DNA of 38,180 nt. Source: Mnemiopsis leidyi. Taxonomy: Eukaryota > Ctenophora > Tentaculata > Lobata > Bolinopsidae. Location: positions 11,886 to 50,065 of the forward strand of contig JH154468.1 of assembly GCA_000226015.1 (NCBI GenBank). Reading direction: 5' to 3'. The notes under the pieces are model-generated. The model was not told where the DNA came from, ran no database searches, and saw nothing but the letters and a program-made list of their open reading frames with translations. Shown here piece after piece: positions 1 to 10,655 of this stretch (its first letter is position 1; each line of letters begins with the position of its first letter). The position numbers and the translations under genes are program-made.

Positions 1-2561
1 AATTGATGAGCTGGTATTTAAAAACGGCCATAACTTAGGTTCTGGACCGCATTTTTTAACGAAATTTTCAGGATTCCTTCTTGGTGGCTAAGAGATGATG
101 CATACAAATTTTTAGGATGATTCGAGCAAATTTAACGATTTTGAAATTTTAGCGTACTTTTGCACATATTTGCGCATCAGACCCAAATGGCCGGTTGCAT
201 CAGTTCAAAAACTTGAGCATATTATCTGAGAGGCAAAACAAACATTTTCTGAAAGTTTCATCAAAAAATATTGACCAGAAGTAAAGTTACGAGATATTTT
301 CTTTTCCATGTAAGGATGCACCCAAATTTAAAAACCTGTAATACTTCGCTGAATAAATTGTAATAATAGTCAATTATCACGTGTTTGCTACTCCAACTAA
401 GCAATATATATCTAGTTTATCTGTTAGATAAATATTAATACCCATATTTTATTGTTGTTTTAGAACGATCTTTAAATTGGTGAAAATGGTAATATGACAC
501 TTTTTACCTATCCACTTTCCACTGAATCTCTATTAACCTCTTGACAAGTCTTTCCATACACGAGTTAGGTAAGTCTGAAGAACGTTGTAAGCTTCACAAG
601 AAATTACATTCTGACGCATATATGCTCGACATTTAGTAAGAAAACAGGTTCTTAAGTCGATCCTGACTGCGAAAACCGACGACTTCATATAATAGTCAAT
701 ATAGAATTTTAAAGTTTGAATATACTAACACACCTATCCCCCACACCTCAGTATTAGATACAGGAGAAGTTTATACAAATTGGTCCGGCCAGATAACGGA
801 GTAACCCTACAATTTCACAAAGGATTGCAATGTATAATCCCTCGTCGTTTACGCGGTACTAACAAAATAAACACCTCCAGATCGGACAGCTCGCCCCGAA
901 CAAGAACTGGAAAGAAATGGTCTAAAATCTGGCTAATCCTGATATCGATGCTGATGCTGCCTATGTGGAAGATCGGGATACTCTATTCTCCTCGTTGTTA
1001 TGCCTGACAGCTGCAAGGCCTAAGTAAGGAAGTATGTGAGAAAAATAACAAGTCTGATCGAGCCATTTATACAAAGGAAGAAAACAACTTCATACATTAG
1101 CTAGCATTAACTGTCCAAGTACAAATGATTTATAACCTTATAATTGGGTTCGGGATATATCATCTATTATAATCGCAATAGCTGGTACCTTTAGATAAGA
1201 CAGATATGGTAATAATTAATATAAATAATAAAAATGATAAAGTAAGCCTTGTTTAACGCCCCCACAATCACAGGATGTCGCAATGAAGGGGCACAAGCCA
1301 GATCAGAAGACATAGTTCCCCACAAACGGGACGAAAAAGAGGTTCCAGTGCCGATTATCGAGAGTTTGTGAAAAAGAAGCAGGACTAGAAGACGGATCAT
1401 AATATCTTAAAACCGTTTTACACCGCTTCACATGTATCAATAGTGTTTCGCTATTTCAAACTCAAAATCATCGCCAACTCTCACATCTTCAGCAATGCCA
1501 ATAGAGGGAATTAGGGAGCGTGTGTAATTACAAGGGTGTAGAACTAATTACATCCATTATCCCGGGCTACACGAGAATGACCTCCTGCTTGCCAAGGCCT
1601 ATCAATTTCAGGGCAACCTTGCATGCTACCACAAAAATGATTCAGAAAAAATGTTTACAGCTGGACTGGCACGTGTATGTTTTGGATCGAAGTATATCAG
1701 TAAACGATAAATATGGCTAAAAGACGTTAGACAAATGATATCACCCATACATCTCAATGAAATTATGCCCATAAAACAAAATGGTTATACAATCAGGGAC
1801 CTACCCCGTCCCATCTTCAATCTAACCCATCAAGGTGCTTACTCTCCTTGTCTTAGTTCTATTGGTCCTTCTAGTCACACGACGCCGGATGTGGCCGCCG
1901 GTTGGTTGGCGCTGTATTTAGTGAGGGACGCAGCAACAAGTTATGTTTGCTTAGCGGTTTAAAGAAAGCGGGAAGGGGGTTGGGAAGTCGGTAATAATCT
2001 ACACTAGGTATATAGTATAGTGCAGTCAGAAAGTCTTGAGAGTGAAATCGATACCTTGGACACAATTCATTTACCGTGTTTTCAAGAAGAATGTCGAGGA
2101 ATGAATTAGATGGTAAAAATTCGGACAAGCACAAGCAGATGGTTAAAGAAAATCAGCAGGCTGAATTAGTTTTTAACAGTAAGTAATCATGTTCAAAAGT
2201 TAGTTGACAGTTATTATACGTAACACATCAGTTATCAAATGTTTAACAGTTAATAGGTTATAGGGCTAGCGGTTAAAAAGATTTAAAACTTTTTAATAAC
2301 AGCCTTCAGAGGACCAAAGAAGTTTAATCTATTTATTTCCTTGAAGTCTCACTATTTGTTATTGAAGTAAATGTCACGTTAAATTATGGAAAAAGCAATT
2401 AACACGTTAATCACAATAGAAGATCTGGGGAATCTTACCGGAAAAATAATTGTTTAATTTTGTTGTCATTTTCAATGTTTTCATATTGTTTGTTTATTTA
2501 TATAGTTTTGTACAATACCAATGTACACATTCTTTTAGCAGGGACATGACACCATTCCAGG
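1..2561. other. AT-rich stretch without a recognisable gene
   Basis: No open frame here has a recognisable domain or convincing coding character. The longest is an 87-codon minus-strand frame at 1871-2134. A slightly GC-richer patch at about 1850-1965 is open on the plus strand but unrecognised. Confidence 0.5.
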
Positions 2562-2714
2562 AAATTGGTGGAAAGGATTCGAACATCCGCGAAAGATACT
2601 GAAGTGCTCTCAAGAAGAGTCAAATCTCTGCTGCATAGAACAAACACTGAGGCAGAGGAAGCTGGGGTAGGTACTGCGGCTGAGGACGCTAATATGATGG
2701 CGGAAACTTTGTAA
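2562..2714 (+). CDS. possible terminal exon fragment, charged helical peptide
   Basis: Fifty codons are open on the plus strand directly after a polypyrimidine/CAG acceptor-like site (attccag ending at 2560) and end in TAA. The peptide is rich in Glu, Arg, Lys and Ala with heptad-like spacing (motifs KLVERIRTSAKD and EAEEAG), as in a coiled coil. An overlapping minus-strand frame at 2498-2779 is also open, so the strand is not certain. No family was recognised. It could be a last exon, a retroelement fragment or chance. Confidence 0.22.
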   Translation, partial: KLVERIRTSAKDTEVLSRRVKSLLHRTNTEAEEAGVGTAAEDANMMAETL

Positions 2715-2873
2715 GACATATACCCTAGAAGGACTAAATGGCAGAGAGGTCTCAGGTCAATTATTCCAAAACCCTCCACACATTTTTAATAGATGTCAGA
2801 ATAAACAGACTGGGTATCTATGATCTATCTATCTCAGTTCGGGATTAAAAACTCTGCCTGCTGTAAAGTTGAT

Positions 2874-2915
2874 CTGCCTCTAATTAACTGCCTCTAATTA
2901 ACTGCCTCTAACTAA
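2874..2915. repeat. 14-bp tandem repeat, three units
   Basis: Three head-to-tail copies of ctgcctctaattaa are present; the last has one substitution. Confidence 0.9.
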
Positions 2916-3345
2916 CGTCCTTACCCCAGCTGCCTCAACCCGGCTATACAACAGTATAGCTTTCAGCGTATTGGTCTTACAAAATATACAATTATAGCAT
3001 TACATTTTCTTGAAGGCTGTTTAACTTGAGTAACTAATTCGATCCTATTATAAGTATTGCTATATTATCATCCGTTTTTGAACTTAAAGAATTTCCTATC
3101 TCTAACTGCATAGTTTTGCCAAGTATATCTACAAAGCTTTTAAGATTCCCGGGAACTTGTAAGCATACTAGTAGTATGTCCCTGTTTTATTTGCTTTTAA
3201 CGCCTGGTCATGTATGTTGATTCAGTTCCACTAAAAAAATCTTAAATTTTTACGGCCAAATTCTAAAAATTGCTAATCAGAATACTGTAGTAATATTATG
3301 CAATAACGTTATGTTGGAACCATCCCGAAAGAAAAAGAAGGGAGG

Positions 3346-3544
3346 GTGTCTTTCTGTTCCTTGGAAGGGTGCTCAAACCGCAGCAACAGATATACTACCA
3401 TCAGTCACCCTGGTAGGGATTTCTTGAGATGTTTGCGTACCCCGAACGATGCTGAGAAAAGAAAGAATTGGACGACAAGAATTAAGCGTGTCATAAAATC
3501 ACTGACTCTTGGAAACAACACTCGAATTTTGCTCTGATCATTTC
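3346..3544 (+). pseudogene. THAP-type zinc-finger domain remnant, frameshifted
   Basis: The frame starting near 3346 shows a THAP-like C2CH layout. A Cys-x4-Cys pair (CSLEGC, codons 4-9) opens it. A segment matching the THAP core follows (TPNDAEKRKNWTTRI, with the near-invariant Trp). About 53 residues after the second Cys comes CSDHF, the Cys-x2-His pair, at 3530-3544. That last motif lies one base out of frame with the preceding part, and the original frame runs into TGA, so the domain is broken by a one-base shift. THAP domains bind DNA and occur in P-element transposases and host regulators such as the THAP1-11 proteins. No transposase catalytic part is recognisable downstream. No ATG precedes the motif in this frame, so this is either an exon or a fragment. 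Confidence 0.6.
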
Positions 3545-3577
3545 TATTTTTTTATCAGCAAAAATTACCAAGGTCAT

Positions 3578-4037
3578 GAACCACGGCTTCTCTATAATAG
3601 TTCATTACAGGTGCTATGGTGTATGTCCTTCTGGAAATTATGTAGGATTCACGCCCATAACAGATGAGGAATGACATGACCATTGTTTTAGAACTATTAC
3701 TGAAAATCATTTATTCACTAAAAGAACAACTATTTAAAAATGTGTATTTATTACATCACATCATAACTCAAATGGTCAGAATCGGTAGGACGAACAAACT
3801 ACCTGATGAACCACAGCTTCTCTATAATAGTTCATTACAGGTGCTATGGTGTATGTCCTTCTGGAAATTATGTAGGATTTACGCCCATAACAGATGAGGA
3901 ATGGCATGACCATTGTTTTAGAACTATTACTGAGAATCATGTATTCACCAAAAGAAAAACTATTAAAAAATGTGTATTTATTACATCACATCATAACTCA
4001 AATGGTCAGAATCGGTAGGACGAACAAACTACCTGAT
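3578..4037. repeat. 230-bp tandem duplication
   Basis: Two head-to-tail units of 230 bp (3578-3807 and 3808-4037) are nearly identical. Each begins with gaaccac(g/a)gcttctc and ends with caaactacctgatg. The second unit is open on the plus strand for 70 codons (peptide includes YGVCPSGNYVGF and DEEWHDHC), so the duplicated unit may once have been coding sequence downstream of the adjoining THAP remnant. Confidence 0.92.
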
Positions 4038-4557
4038 GTACCCTGTTTCCAGAACCATGTGTTTTGAGAAGACCCTGTGCTCCTTGTCACCTTATATTGA
4101 AATCAAGTTCCATTTCATCTTCTATGACAAGTAGAAACCATTCGATTGCAACTTCAGCTGACTGCAAATCGAAGAATACCCTCTATTGAAGCACATCATA
4201 GCATTGTTCCAAACAGTATGTAGGTAAATTTACAAACAAGCTTCAAAAAAAGTACTAAGGACATTGGGCACACATGAATGATATGGACTTTGACCCAGAC
4301 GATCATAATGCCACCTTAGCCGAATGATTTAAATTTGTTTGCTGTGTATAGAAGGGTTATTATTTGATAATAGCTCTATAATTTATTAGTTTATAATTAT
4401 CATTATAATAATCATTATAATTATCATTAAAGATCTACCAGATATTGAACAGAGTATTTCGAAACTTTTTGCTGGTGGTCTTAAAGTTTTTGTTGATGCT
4501 TGAGGTAGGGAAACAATATGTTCAAGCATTGCCCTGAGTGCAGAGTATCAGCCAAGA
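4038..4557. other. no gene seen
   Basis: AT-rich spacer without a recognisable gene. A short run of interlocking attat/ataat repeats lies at about 4380-4430. Confidence 0.5.
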
Positions 4558-4735
4558 TAGCCAAGATCATGAACCACCGCTTCGCTAAAATAGTTCACTA
4601 AAGGCGCTATGGTGTATGTCCTTCGGGAAAATATGTAGGGTTCATGTCAATAACGGATGAAGTATGACATGACCATTGTTGTAGAACTATTAGTACAGAG
4701 AATCATTTATTCACTGAAACAACAATTATTAAACA
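4558..4735. repeat. diverged third copy of the 230-bp unit
   Basis: This stretch aligns with the first about 180 bp of the 3578-4037 units: ccaagatcatgaaccaccgc, the ctatggtgtatgtccttc core, and the aatcatttattcactga end. It carries many substitutions and is much older than the tandem pair. Confidence 0.75.
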
Positions 4736-5093
4736 AGAATTGCCCCCGCTTAATTTGCTCTCAGGCAGACGCTACAGATTTCCATCTCTTTAATCAAACA
4801 GCAACTGCTATGCAGAAATAAGAATATAACATCAACCATGTGCTAAAAGCGATTGTGACCATATGAAAGATATATTATGTAAAAATATCGGTCTTGTCGC
4901 TGTTATACCCAGAAGAAAGAACGCCAGAACATGTCATCTCGTCAATATCTGTGGCAAATACCACTTATAGTTATAAGCAGCTACAGTGATAGTATCGGCT
5001 GTTATGTAAGAAAGTAAGAGCAATTTTACTGTAGCAAATGTGATAAATGAAATGTCGGCTGAAAAAATTCAAGGACCTCTTTTCAACCACTTA
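4736..5093. other. no gene seen
   Basis: Nothing coding was recognised between the old repeat copy and the Harbinger left end. Confidence 0.5.
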
Positions 5094-5112
5094 CCAGGGC
5101 CTCTTCCACGAA
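5094..5112 (+). repeat. Harbinger left terminal inverted repeat
   Basis: CCAGGGCCTCTTCCACGAA reads inward from the left end and is matched exactly, inverted, at 9675-9693. The true outer boundary may lie one to three bases inside, because CCAGGG/CCCTGG is itself nearly palindromic. Confidence 0.88.
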
Positions 5113-5501
5113 AACTTTATAATGCACTTACGAACTGTGTCACGTGACATATACGACTAGTGCTTCAAAAATTTATCCACCAAATACTGGACTATCTTCT
5201 TACGTCACCTGAGTTACTCACGCTCCAGCTTATTTACGATTATGTGAATATATCCTTCTTAAGTATGCGTGAGGGGCGCGTGAGGGGCGCGTGATTCTAA
5301 TTGGACCATGCGCAAATGAAATAATGTGCGTAAGTGTCAACTTAATGAGTGCGCAACTGTTCAAGTTACGAATTAATTTAATGACTACTATTGAGTGGTC
5401 GTAGCGTACTCTTAGTGGATTCTTAAAATTAGAATAAGTGAAAATACAGTGTTTTTATAAAGTTAAAGATGCAAGTCGCTTATAGATTTTGATGAGAGAA
5501 A

Positions 5502-6635
5502 TCATTTGAATTTGACTTTTAAGTTTTTGAAATGCTCTTCCACAAGACCATGACGTGCCTCAAAGCCCCGAGCGATTCTCTTAGATTCACTTTGCTTTGC
5601 CCGAGTATTAGCTGTCTTCTCTTGCCAGTATCTTTCTTCATCCAACCGTAGCTGAACATCTGGAGCGATAAGCGAGGGAAAATTTCTATCCATGCAGTAG
5701 TTATGCAGTACCACGCATGAAATGAATATCAAACAAGCAGTGGTTTCGTCAAATCTTATCGCCCCGCCACTTTGCTTACACAAACATCTGAATCGTGACT
5801 TGAGTACGCCTATAGCCCTCTCTACAACACTTCTTGATCTTTTGTGACATTTGTTAAAGACTTCTTCAGCTGAGTTGGTGCATTCCAAAAATGGTATCAT
5901 CATTTCCTCCCTCTGTGAATAACCTGAGTCTCCGATAAGCCATCCTTTGTATTGCGTCGGCATACTTTTGAGAAAAGAATCCAGCTTCTTCTTGAAAGCA
6001 CAATTATCCCAAATAACTGAGTCATTCACGCTACCGGGCCATTTCGCAACAGCGTCAAGAAATTTGAGTTTAGAATCACAAATCACCTGACAGTTAATGT
6101 AGTGTCCAGGATGACGTCCAACGTATGAATCCTCATCTATGGGAGGAGACTTTATCTTTATCTTTGTACCGTCGATAGCACCAAGAACTCCCGGGAATTT
6201 TCCGTATTCAGCAAAACCTTGCTTGATGATGCTGGTGGATAAGGCGTCCCACGAATAGCAAACATCACTCTTCGATAGAGAGCTCAAAGCTATGGATACA
6301 TTCTTAATACAGTTTTCGACTGCTCCATGAGATAAGTTTAAATCGGCAATCCTTTGCAGACTTCTCAGACTGTTGCCGGTGCTGAAGTACCTAAGGGCGA
6401 CGAGAAGTTGAATTTTAGCTGGCAGTCCTGCTTTAGTCTTCCTCCTGATCAGATGGTGACCCTCAATTCTCTGAGTGAAATATTCTATGCCAGCCTTGTC
6501 TAGCCTATACAAGTCTATACAATCCGTGTCAGACAATTTTTCAAAGTACTGAGTCAGATCTCGTCGGTATCTCTTCACGGAGTATGCTCGAACGCTGTAA
6601 GCGGGATTGTCTCTCCACCATAAGTACAAACTCAT
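5502..6635 (-). CDS. Harbinger (HARBI1-like) DDE transposase, 377 aa
   Basis: This transposase cuts and joins the element ends, acting in the nucleus. The frame is complete from ATG (6633-6635) to stop, within the usual 350-420 residues of the family. A helix-turn-helix-like region (about residues 71-115, around LLVALRYFSTGNSLRSLQRI) precedes the DDE_Tnp_4-type catalytic core. Core motifs are GAIDGTKIKIKSP (D155), WPGSVNDSVIWDN (D205), LIGDSGY (D236) and VERAIGVLKSRFRCL (E272). D236 and E272 are separated by 35 residues. The C-terminal CVVLHNYC motif is also typical of Harbinger transposases and HARBI1. It is transcribed divergently from the Myb-like gene, as expected for this superfamily. 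No frameshift or stop was found, so it could still be active. Domestication is unlikely because both terminal repeats are still present. Confidence 0.93.
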   Translation of the reverse strand: MSLYLWWRDNPAYSVRAYSVKRYRRDLTQYFEKLSDTDCIDLYRLDKAGIEYFTQRIEGHHLIRRKTKAGLPAKIQLLVALRYFSTGNSLRSLQRIADLNLSHGAVENCIKNVSIALSSLSKSDVCYSWDALSTSIIKQGFAEYGKFPGVLGAIDGTKIKIKSPPIDEDSYVGRHPGHYINCQVICDSKLKFLDAVAKWPGSVNDSVIWDNCAFKKKLDSFLKSMPTQYKGWLIGDSGYSQREEMMIPFLECTNSAEEVFNKCHKRSRSVVERAIGVLKSRFRCLCKQSGGAIRFDETTACLIFISCVVLHNYCMDRNFPSLIAPDVQLRLDEERYWQEKTANTRAKQSESKRIARGFEARHGLVEEHFKNLKVKFK

Positions 6636-7480
6636 AATAAGAAAACTTCACCTTGAATATCAAATAGTGGGTTAATGAAAATAAATAATACGGCTGATTA
6701 GGTAGGGTAATATACGTGCAAATGGGATTCTTTTGTTTCACGTTCTTATAATGATGGCAGTCGGCCAAAAACAAGCTTTGTTAGTTATTGGCATTGGCTT
6801 ATCAATCAAATTTTATCCCAATGTATTAACTTCGACACTTTATACCCATGTATCGGCCGAAACTATCAAGAACAGACGTCCTTACTTTATCCATACTTTA
6901 CCCATACTTTATAATACTTTACAATACTTTATAATACTTTATAATGACGTCACTTAAGAGCGATGATATCGACAATTAGCTGATTATAGTGGTTATAATA
7001 TCAGTATAATTAAGTTAAATCTTAGTTTATTCAAATGCATTGCACCGTCTGTTCATCTTAATAAACGTGACTCCCGAGAAGTGATCATGGTACATATTTC
7101 ATGTGTGTGTGTTATTGGAAACGTTACGTCGATTCTTGGAATTCGGTAAGTAGTACGTTATCATTGAGTTTTGAAGATAAGGCAGTATTGGGCGGGATTT
7201 TCCCAGCGTCGAATAGCGGTAAATAGCATACTGACCATGATGTTCAATAGTTGTACGGTGCAGAGCGGAATTCTGTTCGGCGTTAGTCAGATTGAGATAA
7301 TTAGGGCTGAATTGAAACAGATGTAACTTACATAAAATTATGGTCATAGTGGTCCTATCCCTATAAGACATTTAGCCAATCAGAGTAGGAGTACATGTCA
7401 CGTGATTAAAAACAAAGGTTGACGGGCTGTCTAACTTTACTGTTACTTCTACATTTTTGTGCTCGACTCACGACCTCAGG
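6636..7480. promoter_or_regulatory. divergent intergenic region of the Harbinger element
   Basis: This 845-bp spacer separates the two divergent gene starts and must hold both promoters. It contains a 10-11-bp tandem repeat of the type tactttataa (6882-6945), whose units each resemble a TATA element. That repeat is followed at once by the perfect CRE palindrome TGACGTCA (6945-6952). A CACGTG E-box-like site lies near 7398. Promoter function is inferred from position only. Confidence 0.4.
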
Positions 7481-8828
7481 ATGCCCGGTGGTCTCGACTT
7501 GCTCTATGAAATGGATGTCACATTGCCTGACCATATCCCTAGGACATCTACTCCCACTGATGAAGGAAATGCGTCGATGGAATTGTTTGATCCGGTAGAC
7601 TGCAGCCCAATTGACGCTGGAGATGACGACGATCCTTTAACCGCATTAACAACTCCAGTAAAGAAGAGTCCCATGGCTTCCCGCTTATCCATACAGAACT
7701 CCCTCTCCTCAAAGACGAAATCAGTGGCAAGATTCTCGACCGAAGATGTAATGGTCCTCAAGGGCTCTGGAAAAATGAAGAAATCGAAGTCTGATCCCAG
7801 CAAGACGGAACCTACCACCTCTAGTAAAGGAAAAAGTAAGCGAAGTAGCAATGCTGCTCGAGGACGAAACTTTACCGCAGAGGAAACGGAAACGATCCTA
7901 AGAGAGGCGGGGAAATATTCGAAGATCTTGAAAGGTAGGTTCAATTCAGTCAACACAAAAGAGCTTAAACAAAAACATTGGTTAAGGATAACTGACCTCG
8001 TGAATAAAGTTAATGCTGTCGGCGATCGAGACTGGAGGAACGTTCGTAAAAAATGGCAGGATTTGACTAGCTCTGCTCGTGCAAAGTACCGTGAACAGTT
8101 ACGCGAGCAGCGTAAAACTGGTGGAGGTGTCTCTCAAGCTCCCACTCTGACGAAGTTTGAGCAGATTGCGATAGACTCGGTGTCTAATGTTTCAGTGCTT
8201 GGTCTTCAGTACGGCATGGACAGTAACGAAACAGATGTTACAATTTCAGAGCCATCAGAATCTGGACCCTTGTCAACGTCATCGCTTACAAAATCTGGAA
8301 GAATGGTTTCATTGGCAGCGTCCTTACTCAACGATAGTGATGACTCTGAAATTAGTTTCGACGTACCCAAATGTGAGAGAGATCCTAGTCCTGACCGAAA
8401 GACAAATATGCGGCACCCAAGCAGAGAGAGAACATATTTTGATGACCCAGAACTCACTAGTGCAAGTGAACCCGACAGCCCGAGAGAGTCATCCCGTCGT
8501 CGCCAGCCAGCCCCTCGGGCCTCGTCGAGCAGAACCCGGACCCAGCGGTGTCACTGACGAGCCCGAAACGGAAAAGCCCGAAACGGACTTTCAGCAGCAC
8601 TCATCTAGTTCTCGGACGCGAACTTCTACCGACGCAGAGCCCAAGCTACCTAGTTTGAAGTCAAACAGGACTGTTACGAAGGACTTGCGGAGAAGTGAGT
8701 TCAAACAAATTCTGGAGCGGTATGATAAGACTATCGAAATCTTGGAAGAGATTATAAGACTTAAACAACTTAAATACATTCATTTGGGTATCAACATTGA
8801 TAAGCCGAAGTTGAAGGACAATCAGTAG
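7481..8828 (+). CDS. Harbinger Myb/SANT-like DNA-binding protein, frame broken near the 3' end
   Basis: In Harbinger elements this partner binds the transposase, takes it into the nucleus and contacts the element ends. The first ATG in the frame is at 7481. An acidic and Ser/Thr-rich N-terminus and a Lys/Ser basic tract (about residues 96-122) precede a Myb/SANT-like domain (about 128-205) with Trp at 167, 185 and 192 (QKHW, DRDW, KKWQDL). A low-complexity acidic/Ser region follows. The first frame stops at 8555-8557. The sequence continues in another frame (open through 8828) and ends in a helical segment (ILERYDKTIEILEEIIRL) typical of the family C-terminus. The shift is either a one-base indel at about 8500-8560 or a short intron. 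A gt at 8548 and an ag at 8607-8608 would remove 61 bp and restore the frame, but these sites are weak. The domain assignment is firm; which explanation is right is open. Confidence 0.8.
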
Positions 8829-9674
8829 GACTCAAGTCAATATTTTGTACTATGATTCTGATTTTGACGAGATGAATTATCTTATACCTAGTATCTTAAT
8901 CTATGATAGTTAGTACTAATTTCTATAAGTATGACATACAGAGTACCTTATCATCTGTAAAACAGTAATTCTATTAGACAGTTTATTGTATGTATATGCT
9001 GCTTTGTATGGATATTATATGTTCTAATTTCATTTTCCACCAATTAAGGGTATGCTTCGTTGACAAATGTCTGCTTCAAATTTCGGAATCAAAATTTGAA
9101 ACAATTTAAATCCAAACTATACTGGCTATAATTCCTCAACTATAAATATGGACAATAGATAACTTAACTACAAACGTAGAAAGATTGCTTGATTCGAAAA
9201 TTAAACTGGTGAGAGGCTTTTAATTCAAGATGCGGCAAAAACTTTAGGTTAAAAGCAATGGTTTTGTAATGAATAGTACGGTACCTTCAATCGGGCATAT
9301 CAAACATTTTAAGGGGATTGGAATGTGTACGTCAATACTCAGTATGGTAGAGAAACAGTAAGTTCACTTCTATTAGCACACAAATAACATCTGCTCGTAT
9401 GTTCAAGTCATATGAGTGATTACAACGCCCATTGCAGAGAATGGCAAAAATCGTCTAACGCGCGCAAAATTATAAGCTCTATTATTGGCTAGTGTTGTTG
9501 TCACGTGACGTTGGAGATTGCGTTACTTGAATGCGCGTACTTAAGTTCGTGGATACACACTGTGAAGGTCTGAGAACATCTAAGAGCGGCACGACTCTTT
9601 CATTGACACTCATGGAATTAATCCGCAAATGAGACTGTACTCGTAAATATTTAAGAGTAAACTTAGGAAATCGG
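8829..9674. other. Harbinger right subterminal non-coding region
   Basis: AT-rich sequence downstream of the Myb-like gene and inside the element, with no open frame of note. It carries the tcacgtgac palindrome at about 9500. Confidence 0.6.
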
Positions 9675-9693
9675 TTCGTGGAAGAGGCCCTGG
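9675..9693 (-). repeat. Harbinger right terminal inverted repeat
   Basis: Exact inverted copy of the 19-bp repeat at 5094-5112. It reads ttcgtggaagaggccctgg on the plus strand. Confidence 0.88.
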
Positions 9694-10520
9694 GCCATCA
9701 AACCAAGCAAGCCTTAATTACAGAAACAAGCGTCCAGTTGCTACTGGTAGAAAGTGTGATTTTAAAGCGTACACGGAGGAAGGGAACTCAATCCATTGAA
9801 GAAATAATAACAGATAGGTTTAATAAATTCATAATTGTTGAGTTCTCATAAGTACGGCCCTGTTCTAATTTACAATGTAGGTAAACTCTATAGAATAACA
9901 TCATATATATTGGTTATACATACTTACATAGTTTTCTAATTTGACAAAATAACGTAACCGCACGTGTTACTCTACTAATTTTGTTGGAGACGAAGAAATT
10001 AAACAAGAATCATGTTGTTCTTCCCAGGAAACTAAACCTAGCCATTTCATAACATTTGAGAATCCCTCACATTGATGTCGCCAAATCTTATCTGACACTC
10101 AACCTACAAAAATCGGAGGAACGTCAAAACGTCTACCGGAAAAGTGTCATCGGGAGTCGTGTTTGTGGTGCTATTAAATATATATATTAATATTGATATT
10201 GATATCAAATATTAAATATATAATATATATAACTATATTGATATTGATTGATTATTCTGTTATATTCTAATTGAGTACATTCATGGTTATGGTCTACAAT
10301 AAAAGGGATTTTCATTTGGTTCTATTAGCTAAGACATATATATATATCTAAGTTAAAACATATTTGGCAACAAGGATTTCTATTTATTGCCTATCTTCAA
10401 TGGTGGAACACCAAAATTGTAAGAGTTGCAGCCACCTAGAATCTTATATTGTAGAATTATATGTTTCATATCCTTTCTTGAAGCGTATTCAGCACGGAAC
10501 CAAGCATTCATTGGAGAAAC
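9694..10520. other. no gene seen; AT-rich simple sequence
   Basis: No recognisable gene. A run at about 10180-10255 consists of atatatta/ttgatatt words able to fold back on itself. Confidence 0.5.
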
Positions 10521-10655
10521 ATCGATTTTTTGGATCACTTTATAGGGCCAGACTTTATTATAGAGGAAGACTATGGGGAGCTCTACATTCGTCATGAGAA
10601 CGGAGAAACACATAAAACCGTCAAGGGTTGCCAGGACTCTAAGTATGATATATAA
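10521..10655 (+). CDS. coding-like fragment of 44 codons, unrecognised
   Basis: From 10521 a plus-strand frame runs 44 codons to TAA at 10653-10655. Its composition is unlike the AT-rich surroundings (motifs FIGPDFIIEEDYGELYI and HENGETHK). No start codon or clear splice acceptor opens it. Other frames over the same stretch are also open, including a 77-codon minus-strand frame, so this may be chance or a decayed element fragment. Confidence 0.2.
   Translation: MDFLDHFIGPDFIIEEDYGELYIRHENGETHKTVKGCQDSKYDI

Larger units (their letters stand above)
5094..9693. mobile_element. PIF/Harbinger DNA transposon, two genes
   Basis: A 4.6-kb element is bounded by 19-bp inverted repeats and carries the two divergent genes diagnostic of the animal Harbinger superfamily: a DDE transposase on the minus strand (5502-6635) and a Myb/SANT-like DNA-binding protein on the plus strand (7481-8828). 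The intergenic interval presumably holds a two-way promoter. Subterminal regions on both sides contain the palindrome tcacgtgac (about 5140 and 9500). The terminal repeats are perfect over 19 bp and the transposase frame is uninterrupted, so the insertion looks fairly recent. The Myb-like gene has one frame break. I could not identify a clean 3-bp target duplication at the ends. Confidence 0.87.

Noticed and set aside
7504-7956. 150-codon minus-strand frame opposite the Myb-like gene
   Set aside because: Antisense shadow: the plus strand carries the recognisable Myb/SANT-like protein, and the minus peptide has no domain.
5139-9510. CACGTG sites in the Harbinger ends as proven E-boxes
   Set aside because: The palindromes are present, but a 6-bp site is too common to call functional without binding data. 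They are noted only as part of the element.
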